This document shows, in pieces, positions 7,244 to 15,960 of a DNA stretch of 64,000 bases. Position 1 is the first letter of the stretch. Every line of letters begins with the position of its first letter. The notes under the pieces were generated by a model. That model made no database searches. It saw nothing but the letters and a program-made list of their open reading frames with translations, and was not told the DNA's origin. The DNA is taken from positions 496,001 through 560,000 of the forward strand of contig NZ_MWMO01000001.1 of NCBI RefSeq assembly GCF_002556635.1. The letters are read 5' to 3'. The stretch comes from Novosphingobium sp. PC22D (lineage in GTDB: Bacteria > Pseudomonadota > Alphaproteobacteria > Sphingomonadales > Sphingomonadaceae). The position numbers were made by a program, and so were the translations under genes.

Positions 7244-7260
7244 TTGGCACGCACCTTGCT
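7244..7260 (+). promoter_or_regulatory. Sigma-54 promoter for the transglycosylase-flhA-fliA operon
   Basis: TTGGCACGCACCTTGCT matches YTGGCACG-N4-TTGCW exactly. The predicted start is near 7271, giving a leader of about 27 bases before the TTG start at 7298, with GGGAGG just upstream as ribosome site. This places fliA itself under sigma-54 control and complements the promoter before flgB. Confidence 0.88.
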
Positions 7261-7297
7261 GTGAAACTCTCGTCACAACACCTGACGGGAGGCCCGC

Positions 7298-8182
7298 TTG
7301 AGCGAGGCAAGAACAATTGGATTGGCGAACGGCGCGGCTCCGCAAGTGCGGGCCGCGATCGCCCGCGCCGCGCAGGCCACGGGGGTCGACTTCGACTACC
7401 TGCTTGCGCAGGCCAAGCTCGAATCGAGCCTCGATCCTCAAGCCAAGGCCGGCACCTCGAGCGCGGCCGGTCTCTATCAGTTCACGCGCGGCACCTGGCT
7501 GCAGACGCTCGACCGCCACGGCGCGAACCACGGCCTCGGCTGGGCGGGCGACGCCATTTCGGGCGGACGGATCACCGACCCCGCGCTCGCCTCGCAAATC
7601 ATGGCGCTGCGTTACGATCCCGATGCCTCGGCGCTGATGGCGGCCGAACTGGCGGGCGACAACCGCGACGCGCTCCACGGCGTGCTCGGGCGCGAGCCGG
7701 ACGCCGCCGAACTCTATCTCGGGCACTTTCTCGGCGCCCAGGGCGCGAGCCGCTTCCTCGGCGCGCTCGCCAGCGATCCGGGCCAGAGCGCGGCCGCGCT
7801 GCTGCCGAGCGCGGCGGGCGCGAACCGGGCGATCTTCTACGCGCCGGGCGGCGCGGCGCGCAGCGTCGAGGGCGTGATGAACTTGATCCGCGCCAAGGTC
7901 GACGGGGCGATGGAAGGCGGGTTCGACGTCGACTGGAGCCAGATCGCGCGCTTCGACCAGGGCGTGACCATGGGCGGCGCACAGGCCGCGCCGGCGCCTG
8001 CGCCGCAGTGGCAGGGCGGGCCGATCGCCCGCGAATTCCACGCCAGCCTGCCCGCGGCGCCGAGCGTTCCGACGATGTCGATGGCCGATACGCTGGCCGC
8101 CTCCTTCGGCGGCAGCGACGCGCAGGGCACGCCCGCCAACGTGCGCAACGCCTATGCCAAGCTCGCAAGGTTCGGCCTGTGA
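7298..8182 (+). CDS. Lytic transglycosylase (SLT-type), flagellum-associated
   Basis: The 294-residue protein has an SLT goose-lysozyme-like domain at residues 20-110. YLLAQAKLESSLDPQAKA contains the catalytic Glu of the ES motif, and SSAAGLYQFTRGTWLQTL is the second conserved block. It should cut peptidoglycan to let the rod pass. The C-terminal half is Ala/Gly/Pro-rich without a recognised domain, and no signal peptide is visible, so export through the flagellar apparatus is plausible. The TTG start follows GGGAGG and a sigma-54 promoter. The stop overlaps flhA. It may replace the muramidase domain that is fused to FlgJ in other bacteria. Confidence 0.83.
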   Translation: MSEARTIGLANGAAPQVRAAIARAAQATGVDFDYLLAQAKLESSLDPQAKAGTSSAAGLYQFTRGTWLQTLDRHGANHGLGWAGDAISGGRITDPALASQIMALRYDPDASALMAAELAGDNRDALHGVLGREPDAAELYLGHFLGAQGASRFLGALASDPGQSAAALLPSAAGANRAIFYAPGGAARSVEGVMNLIRAKVDGAMEGGFDVDWSQIARFDQGVTMGGAQAAPAPAPQWQGGPIAREFHASLPAAPSVPTMSMADTLAASFGGSDAQGTPANVRNAYAKLARFGL

Positions 8183-10308
8183 CGCTTTTCGCCAAGATCC
8201 AGAGCCCCTCCGCGCTGGCGCTGCCGGCGGGCATCCTCGTGCTCATCTGCCTGATGATCGTGCCGGTGCCGGCTTTCGTGCTCGACATTTCATTCGTGAT
8301 GAACATCGCGCTCTCGGTCGCGGTGCTGATGGCGGCGATGAATGCGCAAAAGCCGCTCGACTTCTCGTCGTTTCCTTCGGTGCTGCTGTTTGCGACGCTG
8401 CTGCGGCTCGCGCTCAACGTCGCCTCGACTCGTGTCGTGCTGGTCCACGGTCACGAGGGCGAGGCTGCCGCCGGGCGCGTGATCGAGGCCTTCGGCGCGT
8501 TCCTCATCGGCGGCAACTTCGCGGTCGGGATCTTCGTGTTCCTGATCCTGGTGATCATCAACCTGGTGGTCGTCACCAAGGGCGCGGGGCGCGTCTCCGA
8601 AGTTTCCGCGCGCTTCACGCTCGATGCGCTGCCGGGCAAGCAGATGGCGATCGACGCCGACCTTGCCGCCGGGCTGCTCACCGCCGACGAAGCCAAGGCC
8701 CGTCGCCGCGAGGTCGCGACCGAGGCCGATTTCTACGGCTCGATGGACGGCGCCTCGAAGTTCGTGAAGGGCGACGCGATCGCGGCGCTGCTGATCCTGG
8801 GCGTCAACATCATCGCCGGCTTCTGCCTCGGCATGATCAGCCATTCGATGAGCGCGGGCGACGCGGCGCAGGCCTATGTCACGCTCGCCATCGGCGACGC
8901 GCTGGTGGCCCAGGTGCCCTCGCTGCTGCTCTCGATCGCCGCCGCCGCCATCGTCACCCGCGTTTCGGATTCTCGGGACCTTGCCGGACAGATCGGCGGT
9001 CAGTTCGCCGCCCCCGGCACCTGGTTGCCGGTCGCGATCGTGCTCGGCGCGATCGGCTGCATTCCGGCCATGCCGCAGACCGTGTTCATGCCCGCCGCGG
9101 CGCTCGCCGGATGGCTCTGGCATGCCCTGCGCAAGCGCGCCGCGCAACCGGTGGCCGTCGTCGAGGACCTGCCGCCGCCGGTCGATCCCTCGCGTATCGT
9201 GCTCGAGGATGTGTCGGACCACACGCTCGTCACCATCGAACTGGGCTACGGCCTGGTGCCGCTGGTCGACGAGCGCCGGGGCGCGCCGCTGGTGACGCGC
9301 ATCACCGGCGTGCGCAAACAGCTCAGCCAGGCGTTCGGCTTCGTCGTCCCGCAGTTCCGCGTGCGCGACGCGCTCGAACTGCCGCCCGGCGAATACCGCA
9401 TCCTGCTGGGCGGCGTCGTGCTCGGCAGCGCGCCGGTCCGCGCCGACAAGATCCTCGCGATCGACGCGGGCGAGGCGCGGGCGAACCACACGCTGCGCGG
9501 CGAAGCGACCCGCGATCCCAGCTTCGGCTGCCCGGCCCTGTGGATCGAGCCGAGCGCGCGCGATCACGCCATCGCCGAAGGCTTCCTTACCGTTGATGCC
9601 AGCACCGTGGTCGCCACGCACCTCAACCAGCTCCTGTCCGAACGCCCGCACGACATGCTCGGCCCCGACGAGGTCAAGGCGCTGCTCGAGGGCATCAAGG
9701 AGCACTCGGCCGGGCTGGTCGAGACGATCCACCCGCAGCCGCTCTCGCTCGCCGCGGTCACGCGCGTGCTGCGTGCGCTGCTCGAGGACGGCATTCCGAT
9801 CGCGCATCCGCTGCCGATCCTCGCCAGCCTATCGCGCGCGGTGCAGCAGACGATCGAACACGACCGGCTCGTCGATCTCCTGCGCGCGGACCTCGGCGCG
9901 CTGATCGTCGGCCGCGCGTGTCCTCCGCACGAGCGCCTGCCGGTGCTCACGCTCGATGCCGGGCTCGAGAACGCGATCGTGCAGGGCATGCACGATCCGG
10001 TGACCGGCCAGCCGGTGATCGAACCCGATCTCGCGCGCATGATCGGCGAGCGCATCGCCGAACTTACCGACGCGCGCGGACCCGGGGCGATCCCGCTGGC
10101 GCTCGTCGTCCAGCCGCGCGCCCGCCGTGCGCTCGCCGCGCTGCTGCGGCTGCGCGTGCCGGGATGCCTCGTCCTTTCCATCGCCGAACTGCCGCCCGCC
10201 CAGCCGATCGAAGTGATCGACGTGATCGGCGCCCCGGTGCCGCAATCCACCCCCCCGGGTCTGCCCGGTCCCGACCCCATCGAACCAGCCGAAAGCATGG
10301 CCGCATGA
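8179..10308 (+). CDS. flhA: Flagellar type III export gate protein FlhA
   Basis: FlhA is the large export-gate subunit that uses the proton gradient to drive secretion of rod, hook and filament proteins. The 709-residue protein has about eight N-terminal membrane helices (residues 12-320), the FHIPEP-type cytoplasmic loop RVSEVSARFTLDALPGKQMAIDAD at residues 136-160, and a large cytoplasmic C-domain with HLNQLLSERPHDMLGPDEVKALLE. The start is the GTG overlapping the TGA of the preceding gene; the open frame further upstream is antisense to nothing and unlike FlhA. Length matches the family (about 690-710). Confidence 0.96.
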   Translation: MTLFAKIQSPSALALPAGILVLICLMIVPVPAFVLDISFVMNIALSVAVLMAAMNAQKPLDFSSFPSVLLFATLLRLALNVASTRVVLVHGHEGEAAAGRVIEAFGAFLIGGNFAVGIFVFLILVIINLVVVTKGAGRVSEVSARFTLDALPGKQMAIDADLAAGLLTADEAKARRREVATEADFYGSMDGASKFVKGDAIAALLILGVNIIAGFCLGMISHSMSAGDAAQAYVTLAIGDALVAQVPSLLLSIAAAAIVTRVSDSRDLAGQIGGQFAAPGTWLPVAIVLGAIGCIPAMPQTVFMPAAALAGWLWHALRKRAAQPVAVVEDLPPPVDPSRIVLEDVSDHTLVTIELGYGLVPLVDERRGAPLVTRITGVRKQLSQAFGFVVPQFRVRDALELPPGEYRILLGGVVLGSAPVRADKILAIDAGEARANHTLRGEATRDPSFGCPALWIEPSARDHAIAEGFLTVDASTVVATHLNQLLSERPHDMLGPDEVKALLEGIKEHSAGLVETIHPQPLSLAAVTRVLRALLEDGIPIAHPLPILASLSRAVQQTIEHDRLVDLLRADLGALIVGRACPPHERLPVLTLDAGLENAIVQGMHDPVTGQPVIEPDLARMIGERIAELTDARGPGAIPLALVVQPRARRALAALLRLRVPGCLVLSIAELPPAQPIEVIDVIGAPVPQSTPPGLPGPDPIEPAESMAA

Positions 10309-11048
10309 AGCACGATACCGCCCAGTTCACCCGCGCCCGCGCGATCGCCGGAGCCTATCAGGGCGACGTCGCCGACCGCGTCCGACGCTTCCTGCCGATG
10401 GTCCGCCGGCTCGCCTGGCACGTTCATGGCTCCGGGCGGCCCGGCCTCGAGATCGAGGATCTGATGCAGGCCGGGCTCGTCGCGCTCACCGAATGCGCGC
10501 AAAAACACGCCGGTCCCGGCGAGGACGGGTTCGCCGCCTATGCCAAGATGCGCGTGCGCGGGGCCATGGTCGACATGATCCGCCGCTCGGTGCCGCTGTC
10601 GCGCGGCGCGACCGAACGGCGCCGGCATCTGCGCGAGGAGGAAAGCAAACTGCGCGGCCAGCTCGGCCGCGATCCGCTGCCGCACGAACTCGCCGAGGCG
10701 ATGGGCATCGGCGAAGCCGAACTGGCGGCGCTGCGCGATGCCAGCGAGCCGCTCCGCTTCGAGGCGATCGACGAGATCTACTCGGACCACGACCTCGCCT
10801 TCGCCGCCGATACGCCCGACAGCCTCTCGTTGCTCGAGGATGAGGAGATGCGCGGCGCGGTCGCCGAGGCGATCGCCGATCTGCCCGACCGGCTCAAGCT
10901 GATCGTCCAGCTCTACTTCGTCGAGGAACTGAACCTCGCGGAAATCGCCGAAGTGCTCCAGGTGAGCATTCCGCGCGTGCACCAGCTCAAGGCGCAGGCG
11001 CTCGGCAAGCTGCGCGAATCGCTCGAAGGCGTGGCCGACATCCTGTGA
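10305..11048 (+). CDS. fliA: Flagellar sigma-28 factor FliA
   Basis: FliA directs transcription of late flagellar genes. The 247-residue protein has sigma region 2 (LEIEDLMQAGLVALTECAQ and FAAYAKMRVRGAMVDMIRR, residues 42-90), a region 3 helix, and region 4 (LPDRLKLIVQLYF then LNLAEIAEVLQVSIPRVHQL, residues 190-235) that reads the -35 element. The ATG overlaps the flhA stop by 4 bp, so the sigma factor is co-translated with the export gate and expressed from the sigma-54 promoter at 7244. FlgM, its inhibitor, is encoded upstream. Confidence 0.95.
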   Translation: MKHDTAQFTRARAIAGAYQGDVADRVRRFLPMVRRLAWHVHGSGRPGLEIEDLMQAGLVALTECAQKHAGPGEDGFAAYAKMRVRGAMVDMIRRSVPLSRGATERRRHLREEESKLRGQLGRDPLPHELAEAMGIGEAELAALRDASEPLRFEAIDEIYSDHDLAFAADTPDSLSLLEDEEMRGAVAEAIADLPDRLKLIVQLYFVEELNLAEIAEVLQVSIPRVHQLKAQALGKLRESLEGVADIL

Positions 11049-11064
11049 GGCGCGGGCGTTTCGC

Positions 11065-12009
11065 CTAGCCGCCCAGCCCGCTGTCCGCCGCGATCACGCC
11101 GTAGATCACTTCGCCGGTGGTCTTCGCCAGGGTGAACGGCAGGACGATGCCGGTCTTGCCGACGAACGAGCCGTAGATCGTCCCGGTATAGCCGTCTGAC
11201 CCGGTAAACGTCGCGGTCTTGAGCGTGGCGCCGGATACGTCGAGCGTTGCCGTGGCGGTGATGAGATCGGTCGCATCGCGGCCCGAAATGTCGAGGAACG
11301 GCCCCTTGCCCTCCGGATCGGCGAGGGCGCGGAAGGTCATGTTGACCGTCGCCTCGTCGTCGTCCGTGGCGAACACAACGGTGCCCTGGCTCACGAGGAA
11401 GAGGCGCCGCACCGTGCCGTCGCTGACGAGGCCATCGGCATAGGCGGTGTAGGTTACCGTTCCCTCGGTCGGAATGTCCGAGGGCAATAGCCCCGCGCCG
11501 AAGAAACAGACGGGATCGTCGGCATAGGTACCGAGCGTCACCGACTCGGCGGCGAAGCGATCGGTTCGCACGAACTGAAGCTGCGCGGGTTCCTCGCTGA
11601 TCCAGCTCAGCGCCTCGGCGTAGTCGTCGACGCGTTCATCGGCATCGAAGGTCGGACCGTCGCCGCCATTGAGATTGACGGTGAAGGTATCCTCGGCGTC
11701 ATAGACGATCTTGGCGGTGTTGACTTGCGCGCCGGTGATGTCCGTCGCGTTGATCAGCCGCCCCGCGTCATTGCGAACCGGCTTGCCGCCGCAATTGAGC
11801 AGCGCATCGAGCCGGCCCTGGATCTGCAGGCCCGCGAGATTGGCGTCGGACGGTGGCGTTGTCGGCGTGGGGGTCGGCGTTGGTGTCGGGGTCGGCGTGG
11901 GAGTTGGCGTCGGCGTGGGCGTCGGGTCCGAATCGCCGTCGCCGCCGCCGCAGGACGACAGGCACAGGGCGCTCGAAACCAGAGCGGCCGCCAGCAAACG
12001 CGTTCTCAT
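11065..12009 (-). CDS. Lipoprotein with Pro-Thr repeat linker, function unknown
   Basis: The 314-residue product starts with a lipoprotein signal (LLAAALVSSALCLSSC, Cys at about residue 20), then GGGDGDSD and a run of about eleven Pro-Thr pairs that would extend the rest from the membrane. The folded part (residues 50-314) is rich in Thr, Asp and Gly and looks beta-rich and secreted, without a recognised domain. The ATG at 12009 is preferred over an in-frame TTG because GGAG stands nine bases upstream. It is convergent with fliA and not linked to a pathway. Confidence 0.75.
   Translation of the reverse strand: MRTRLLAAALVSSALCLSSCGGGDGDSDPTPTPTPTPTPTPTPTPTPTPTTPPSDANLAGLQIQGRLDALLNCGGKPVRNDAGRLINATDITGAQVNTAKIVYDAEDTFTVNLNGGDGPTFDADERVDDYAEALSWISEEPAQLQFVRTDRFAAESVTLGTYADDPVCFFGAGLLPSDIPTEGTVTYTAYADGLVSDGTVRRLFLVSQGTVVFATDDDEATVNMTFRALADPEGKGPFLDISGRDATDLITATATLDVSGATLKTATFTGSDGYTGTIYGSFVGKTGIVLPFTLAKTTGEVIYGVIAADSGLGG
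11861..11926. repeat. Six-base microsatellite encoding the Pro-Thr linker
   Basis: About eleven imperfect copies of GTCGGC/GTGGGC-type hexamers (plus strand). The purine-pyrimidine pattern varies between copies, so the repeat is best conserved as a dipeptide repeat. Copy-number change by slippage would alter linker length without frameshift. Confidence 0.8.
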
Positions 12010-12101
12010 GTAAACCAAACTCCAAGCATCCGGGTTTGCGACCTCATGCGTCCGAACCCGATGAGAATCAATCGCGAAGTGGCCGCGTCGGGCGGTCCGC
12101 C

Positions 12102-14183
12102 TCAGTCGGCTGCGGCCCCGGCGGCAGCCTTTTCGGCGAGCGTGCCGGGGGTGAGCACTTGCGGCAGCTTTTCGCCCTCTCCGCCATTCGCCGGATACCA
12201 GACGTAAAGCGGCACGCCCGCCGCGCCCTGCTCGGTGAGATAGCGCGTGATCTCGGGATCACGCCGGGTCCAGTCGCCGCGCAGGACGACGACGCCGGCC
12301 TTCTCGAACGCAGCCTTCGTCTGCGCGCGCTCGATCGCGACGCGCTCGTTGACCTTGCAGGTGAGGCACCAGTCGGCGGTAAACCAGGCGAAGACGGGCT
12401 TGCCCGCCGCGCGCGCCTCGGCCAGCCGCGTCTCGCTGTACGGCTCGGTGGCGAGGAGCGAGGCGCTGTCTTCGGGCGTCCGCTCTTCGACCGTGACCGG
12501 AAGCGCGAAGGCGGCGGCGACCAGGATCGCGCCGAGCATCGCGACCTGAAGCCCGTCAACGCCGAGGCCCGCGCGCTGCCGGCCGCCCATGCGCGCGAGC
12601 ACGAGCGCGATCGCGGCGGCGAATGCGAGCGCGGTCAGCGCGAAACTCGTGCCACCGATCCGCCAGGCAAGCCAGGCGAGCGCCAGCGCGGTAAGCCCCA
12701 TCGGCAACGCCATCCAGCGGCGGAAAGTCACCATCCACGGGCCGGGCCGGGGCAACCGGCGGCGCAGCGCGGGAACGAAGGCGATCGCCAGGAAGGGCAG
12801 CGCGATGCCCAGCCCGAGCGCGGCGAACAGCGCCAGCGCGGACGGCACCGGCAGCAGCAGCGCCGCGCCCATGGCGCCCGCCATGAACGGACCGGTGCAC
12901 GGCGTCGCCACGAAGGCGGCGAGCAGGCCGGTGGCGAAGGCGCCCTGCGGCGAGCCCGCCGTGGCGAAGCCAGGCACCGCGAACTCGAACGCGCCGAGGA
13001 AGTTGGCCGTCAGCGCGACCGCGAGCAACAACAACGCGGCGATCACCGCCGGCTCCTGAAGCTGGAAGGCCCAGCCCACTTCCTCGCCCGCCGCGCGCAG
13101 CGCCAGCAGCAGCGCGCCGAGCGCGAGGCAGGCGACGATCACGCCGGCGGCATAGGCCAGCCCCTCGATCCGAGCGTGGCGCTCGCTCTCGCCCGCTCGC
13201 GCGAGGCTCAGCGCCTTGAGGCTGAGGATCGGGAAGACGCAGGGCATGACGTTGAGCAGCAAGCCGCCCGCCAGCGCCGCCAGCAGCAGCCAGGGCAGGG
13301 CGCTGGTGCGAGGAGCATCGGCTTTTTCGCCGAGCGGCTCTCCGGCTTGCGGCACTTCGCCCGTGCGCGATTCGATCGCCAGGCCATTGCCCGCGTCGTC
13401 GAGCCGCAGCACAGCGTCGAGTCCGCTCGCGGGAATCTCGGCGCCGTCCGGCTTGCGGCGCAGTTCGACGATGAGCAGGTCGCCACGCCGCGAGAAGTGC
13501 TGCGGCGCCGCGTAGTCGACGATCTTGTCCTGCGCGAGAAACAGGTGCGGCCCGGTCAGCGTGAGATCGGCGGGCAGGGGAATGCCGAAGCGGATAGTGT
13601 CGCGATCGACCGCATGCGAGACCGGTGCCGACAGCGGCGCGGGCAGCCGCGCCAGCCAGGGGCCGGGATCGGGATTGCCCGCGCGCGCCGCTTCGTCGGG
13701 ATCGGCGGCGATCGTGACTTGCGCGCTCAGCGCGCCGCGCTCGGGCACGCAGATCTCATCGGTGCAGGCGAGCCATTGGGCTTCCAGCGCGATCGTCGCC
13801 GCGCCGGGCGAGGCGTCCTTCGCCACCGAGAGCGGCATGACGACGCCGTACCGCCCTTCGTAGACATGGTTCATCAGCCCCGAGATCAGCAGCGTCTCGG
13901 GCACCGGATAGCGCGGTTCGCCGATCCCGAGGCTTTCCGGTGCCTGCCAGTCGAGCCGCATGCCGACGCCTGCGTCCCCCGGGTTCTTCCAGTAGCCGTG
14001 CCAGCCCGCCTTGGGCGTCATCACCAGCACCACGTTCGCCTCCTCGCCCGGCGCGACGACGTTCGGCGCGACGAGTTGGACGTCGATGTTCGTGCCCTGC
14101 GCCAGCACGGCCGGCGCCGCGAGGATCAGGGCGAGCCAGTGACACAGCACCGCAACAAGCAGGCGATAGCGGCGGGTTTCCAT
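12102..14183 (-). CDS. dsbD: DsbD/ScsB-family thiol:disulfide interchange protein
   Basis: This protein carries reducing power from cytoplasmic thioredoxin to the periplasm. The 693-residue product has a signal peptide, a periplasmic N-domain of the DsbD/ScsB kind (TPKAGWHGYWKNPGDAG near residue 60; WLACTDEICVPE near 165 with a cysteine pair), and about eight membrane helices with the paired channel cysteines NVMPCVFPILSLK and ATPCTGPFMAGAM. It ends in a thioredoxin domain with WCLTCK. The N-domain resembles ScsB more than classical DsbD. The ATG at 14183 is chosen because the hydrophobic signal starts right after it. Divergent from the phosphatase gene. Confidence 0.88.
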   Translation of the reverse strand: METRRYRLLVAVLCHWLALILAAPAVLAQGTNIDVQLVAPNVVAPGEEANVVLVMTPKAGWHGYWKNPGDAGVGMRLDWQAPESLGIGEPRYPVPETLLISGLMNHVYEGRYGVVMPLSVAKDASPGAATIALEAQWLACTDEICVPERGALSAQVTIAADPDEAARAGNPDPGPWLARLPAPLSAPVSHAVDRDTIRFGIPLPADLTLTGPHLFLAQDKIVDYAAPQHFSRRGDLLIVELRRKPDGAEIPASGLDAVLRLDDAGNGLAIESRTGEVPQAGEPLGEKADAPRTSALPWLLLAALAGGLLLNVMPCVFPILSLKALSLARAGESERHARIEGLAYAAGVIVACLALGALLLALRAAGEEVGWAFQLQEPAVIAALLLLAVALTANFLGAFEFAVPGFATAGSPQGAFATGLLAAFVATPCTGPFMAGAMGAALLLPVPSALALFAALGLGIALPFLAIAFVPALRRRLPRPGPWMVTFRRWMALPMGLTALALAWLAWRIGGTSFALTALAFAAAIALVLARMGGRQRAGLGVDGLQVAMLGAILVAAAFALPVTVEERTPEDSASLLATEPYSETRLAEARAAGKPVFAWFTADWCLTCKVNERVAIERAQTKAAFEKAGVVVLRGDWTRRDPEITRYLTEQGAAGVPLYVWYPANGGEGEKLPQVLTPGTLAEKAAAGAAAD

Positions 14184-14280
14184 GAACCTTTCGTCTTCAA
14201 CGCGTCCGGCCTTGCGCACCTCGCGCAATGGGGCCAGTGACGCCTCTGCCTTTTCGTCCGGCAATTTTCAAGGAATGCCC

Positions 14281-15960
14281 ATGCGTCCCGTGTTCGCTCC
14301 GTTCGCACTTGCTCTCGCGCTTGCAGGCGCCGCTCCGGCTCTCGCGCAGGAGGCCGCGCCCGCGCCGCCCGCAGCGACGGCCGCCGAGGCCGCGCCGCAG
14401 GGGCCGCCCAGGCTCATCGTCGCGATCTCGGTCGACCAGTTCGCCGCCGATCTCTTCGCGCAGTATCGCGAGCACTTCTCGCAGGGCTTCGCGCGCCTGC
14501 TGACCGGCGCCGTGTTCCCCTCGGGCTATCAGTCGCATGCCGCGACCGAGACCTGCCCGGGCCACTCGACGATCCTCACCGGTGCCCATCCCGCGCGCAC
14601 CGGGATCATCGCCAACAACTGGTACGTCCCCGGGCTCGGCCGTGAGGAGAAGCGGGTCTACTGTGCCGAGGACGAGACCGATCCGGCGAGTTCCTCGCGC
14701 GAGCCCGTCGTCTCGCCCGATCATCTCAAGGTCCCCACGCTCGGCGATCTGATGAAGCGCGCCAATCCCCGGGCGAAGAACGTGGCGGTTTCGGCCAAGG
14801 ACCGCGCTGCGGTGATGATGAGCGGCCACACCGCCGATGCCGCCTACTGGCTCGGCACCAAGGGCTTCACCACCTATGCCGACCGCCAGGTCAGCCCCGC
14901 CGCGCTGGCGGTCAACAGCCAGATCGGTGCGCTCGTCGCTTCTGGCGCGCCCGCGCTGCCGATGCCGGCCTGGTGCGCCGGGGTCGATCGCGCCGTGCCG
15001 ATCAAGGATTTCACCATCGGCACTTTCCGCTTTCCGCTGGCGGCGGGTGACGCGAAAGGCTTCGGCCGCTCGCCGCGAGTCGATGCCGCGACGGGCGATC
15101 TCGCGGTGCGGCTGGTCGACGAGCAGGGTCTCGGCAAGGACGATGTCGCCGATGTGCTCTCCGTCAGCTTTTCGGCGACCGACTACGTGGGCCACGCCTA
15201 TGGCCACGACGGGGTCGAGATGTGCATCCAGCTTGCCCAGCTCGATGCAACGATCGGCACGCTCTTCGCCGCGCTCGACGAGCGCGGGATCGACTACGCG
15301 GTCGTGCTTACGGCCGATCACGGCGGCATCGATGCGCCCGAGCGGCTGCGGCTCCACGCCTATCCCGGTGCGCAGCGGCTCGATCCCGCGCTGGGGGCCG
15401 ATGCGCTCTCGGCGGCCGTCACGCAGGCGACCGGCGTGGCGGCGAAGTCCGGCCCGCTGTTCTACGGCGCGGGCGGTTCGGGCGACGTGTGGATCGCCGA
15501 TGGCCTGAAGATGAAGGACCGCGAAAAGGCGCTCGCCAAGCTGATCGAGCTGCTCAAGGCCAATCCGCAGGTCGCGGCGGTCTATACCAAGGACGAACTC
15601 GCCGCGATGCCGGTGCCCGAGGGCGCGCCGCAGGATTGGACGATGGCCGAAAAGGTGCGCGCCTCGTTCGACCCCGAGCGGTCGGGCGACGTGCTGATGA
15701 TGACCAGGCGCGGCGTCGTGCCGGGTGATCCGAGCCCGAGCTACACCACCACGCATGGCAGCCCCTGGGACTATGACCGGCGCGTGCCGATCCTGTTCTG
15801 GCGCAAGGGCCTCGCCGGCTTCGAACAGCCCGATCCTGTCGAGACCGTCGATATCGCCCCCACGCTCGCCGCGCTGGTCGGCCTGAGCGAGCCTGAGGGC
15901 GCCTGGGACGGGCGGTGTCTCGACATCGACGGCGGCAGCGGCGATACTTGCGCGCCATGA
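14281..15960 (+). CDS. Secreted alkaline phosphatase of the PafA/SPAP type
   Basis: A 559-residue exported phosphomonoesterase. The signal peptide ends about ALAQE. The nucleophile motif TETCPGHSTILTG (Thr, about residue 89) is typical of the Sphingomonas SPAP and PafA enzymes, which use Thr rather than Ser. Metal ligands are seen in AISVDQF, SATDYVGHAYGHD, LTADHGG and TTHGSPWDYD, consistent with a two-zinc site. The ATG at 14281 is chosen because AAGGA is six bases upstream. It would release phosphate from organic esters in the periplasm or outside. Its stop overlaps the next gene, but no metabolic link to it is evident. No Pho box was recognised. Confidence 0.88.
   Translation: MRPVFAPFALALALAGAAPALAQEAAPAPPAATAAEAAPQGPPRLIVAISVDQFAADLFAQYREHFSQGFARLLTGAVFPSGYQSHAATETCPGHSTILTGAHPARTGIIANNWYVPGLGREEKRVYCAEDETDPASSSREPVVSPDHLKVPTLGDLMKRANPRAKNVAVSAKDRAAVMMSGHTADAAYWLGTKGFTTYADRQVSPAALAVNSQIGALVASGAPALPMPAWCAGVDRAVPIKDFTIGTFRFPLAAGDAKGFGRSPRVDAATGDLAVRLVDEQGLGKDDVADVLSVSFSATDYVGHAYGHDGVEMCIQLAQLDATIGTLFAALDERGIDYAVVLTADHGGIDAPERLRLHAYPGAQRLDPALGADALSAAVTQATGVAAKSGPLFYGAGGSGDVWIADGLKMKDREKALAKLIELLKANPQVAAVYTKDELAAMPVPEGAPQDWTMAEKVRASFDPERSGDVLMMTRRGVVPGDPSPSYTTTHGSPWDYDRRVPILFWRKGLAGFEQPDPVETVDIAPTLAALVGLSEPEGAWDGRCLDIDGGSGDTCAP

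Noticed and set aside
8290..9807. Long open frames antisense to flhA and many other genes
   Set aside because: In DNA this GC-rich such frames arise from codon bias; their Arg/Gly/Asp-rich products show no domains, and the sense genes are certain.
11861..11926. G/T-rich hexamer run as a regulatory or structural DNA element
   Set aside because: It is fully explained as the Pro-Thr linker coding region of the lipoprotein on the minus strand.
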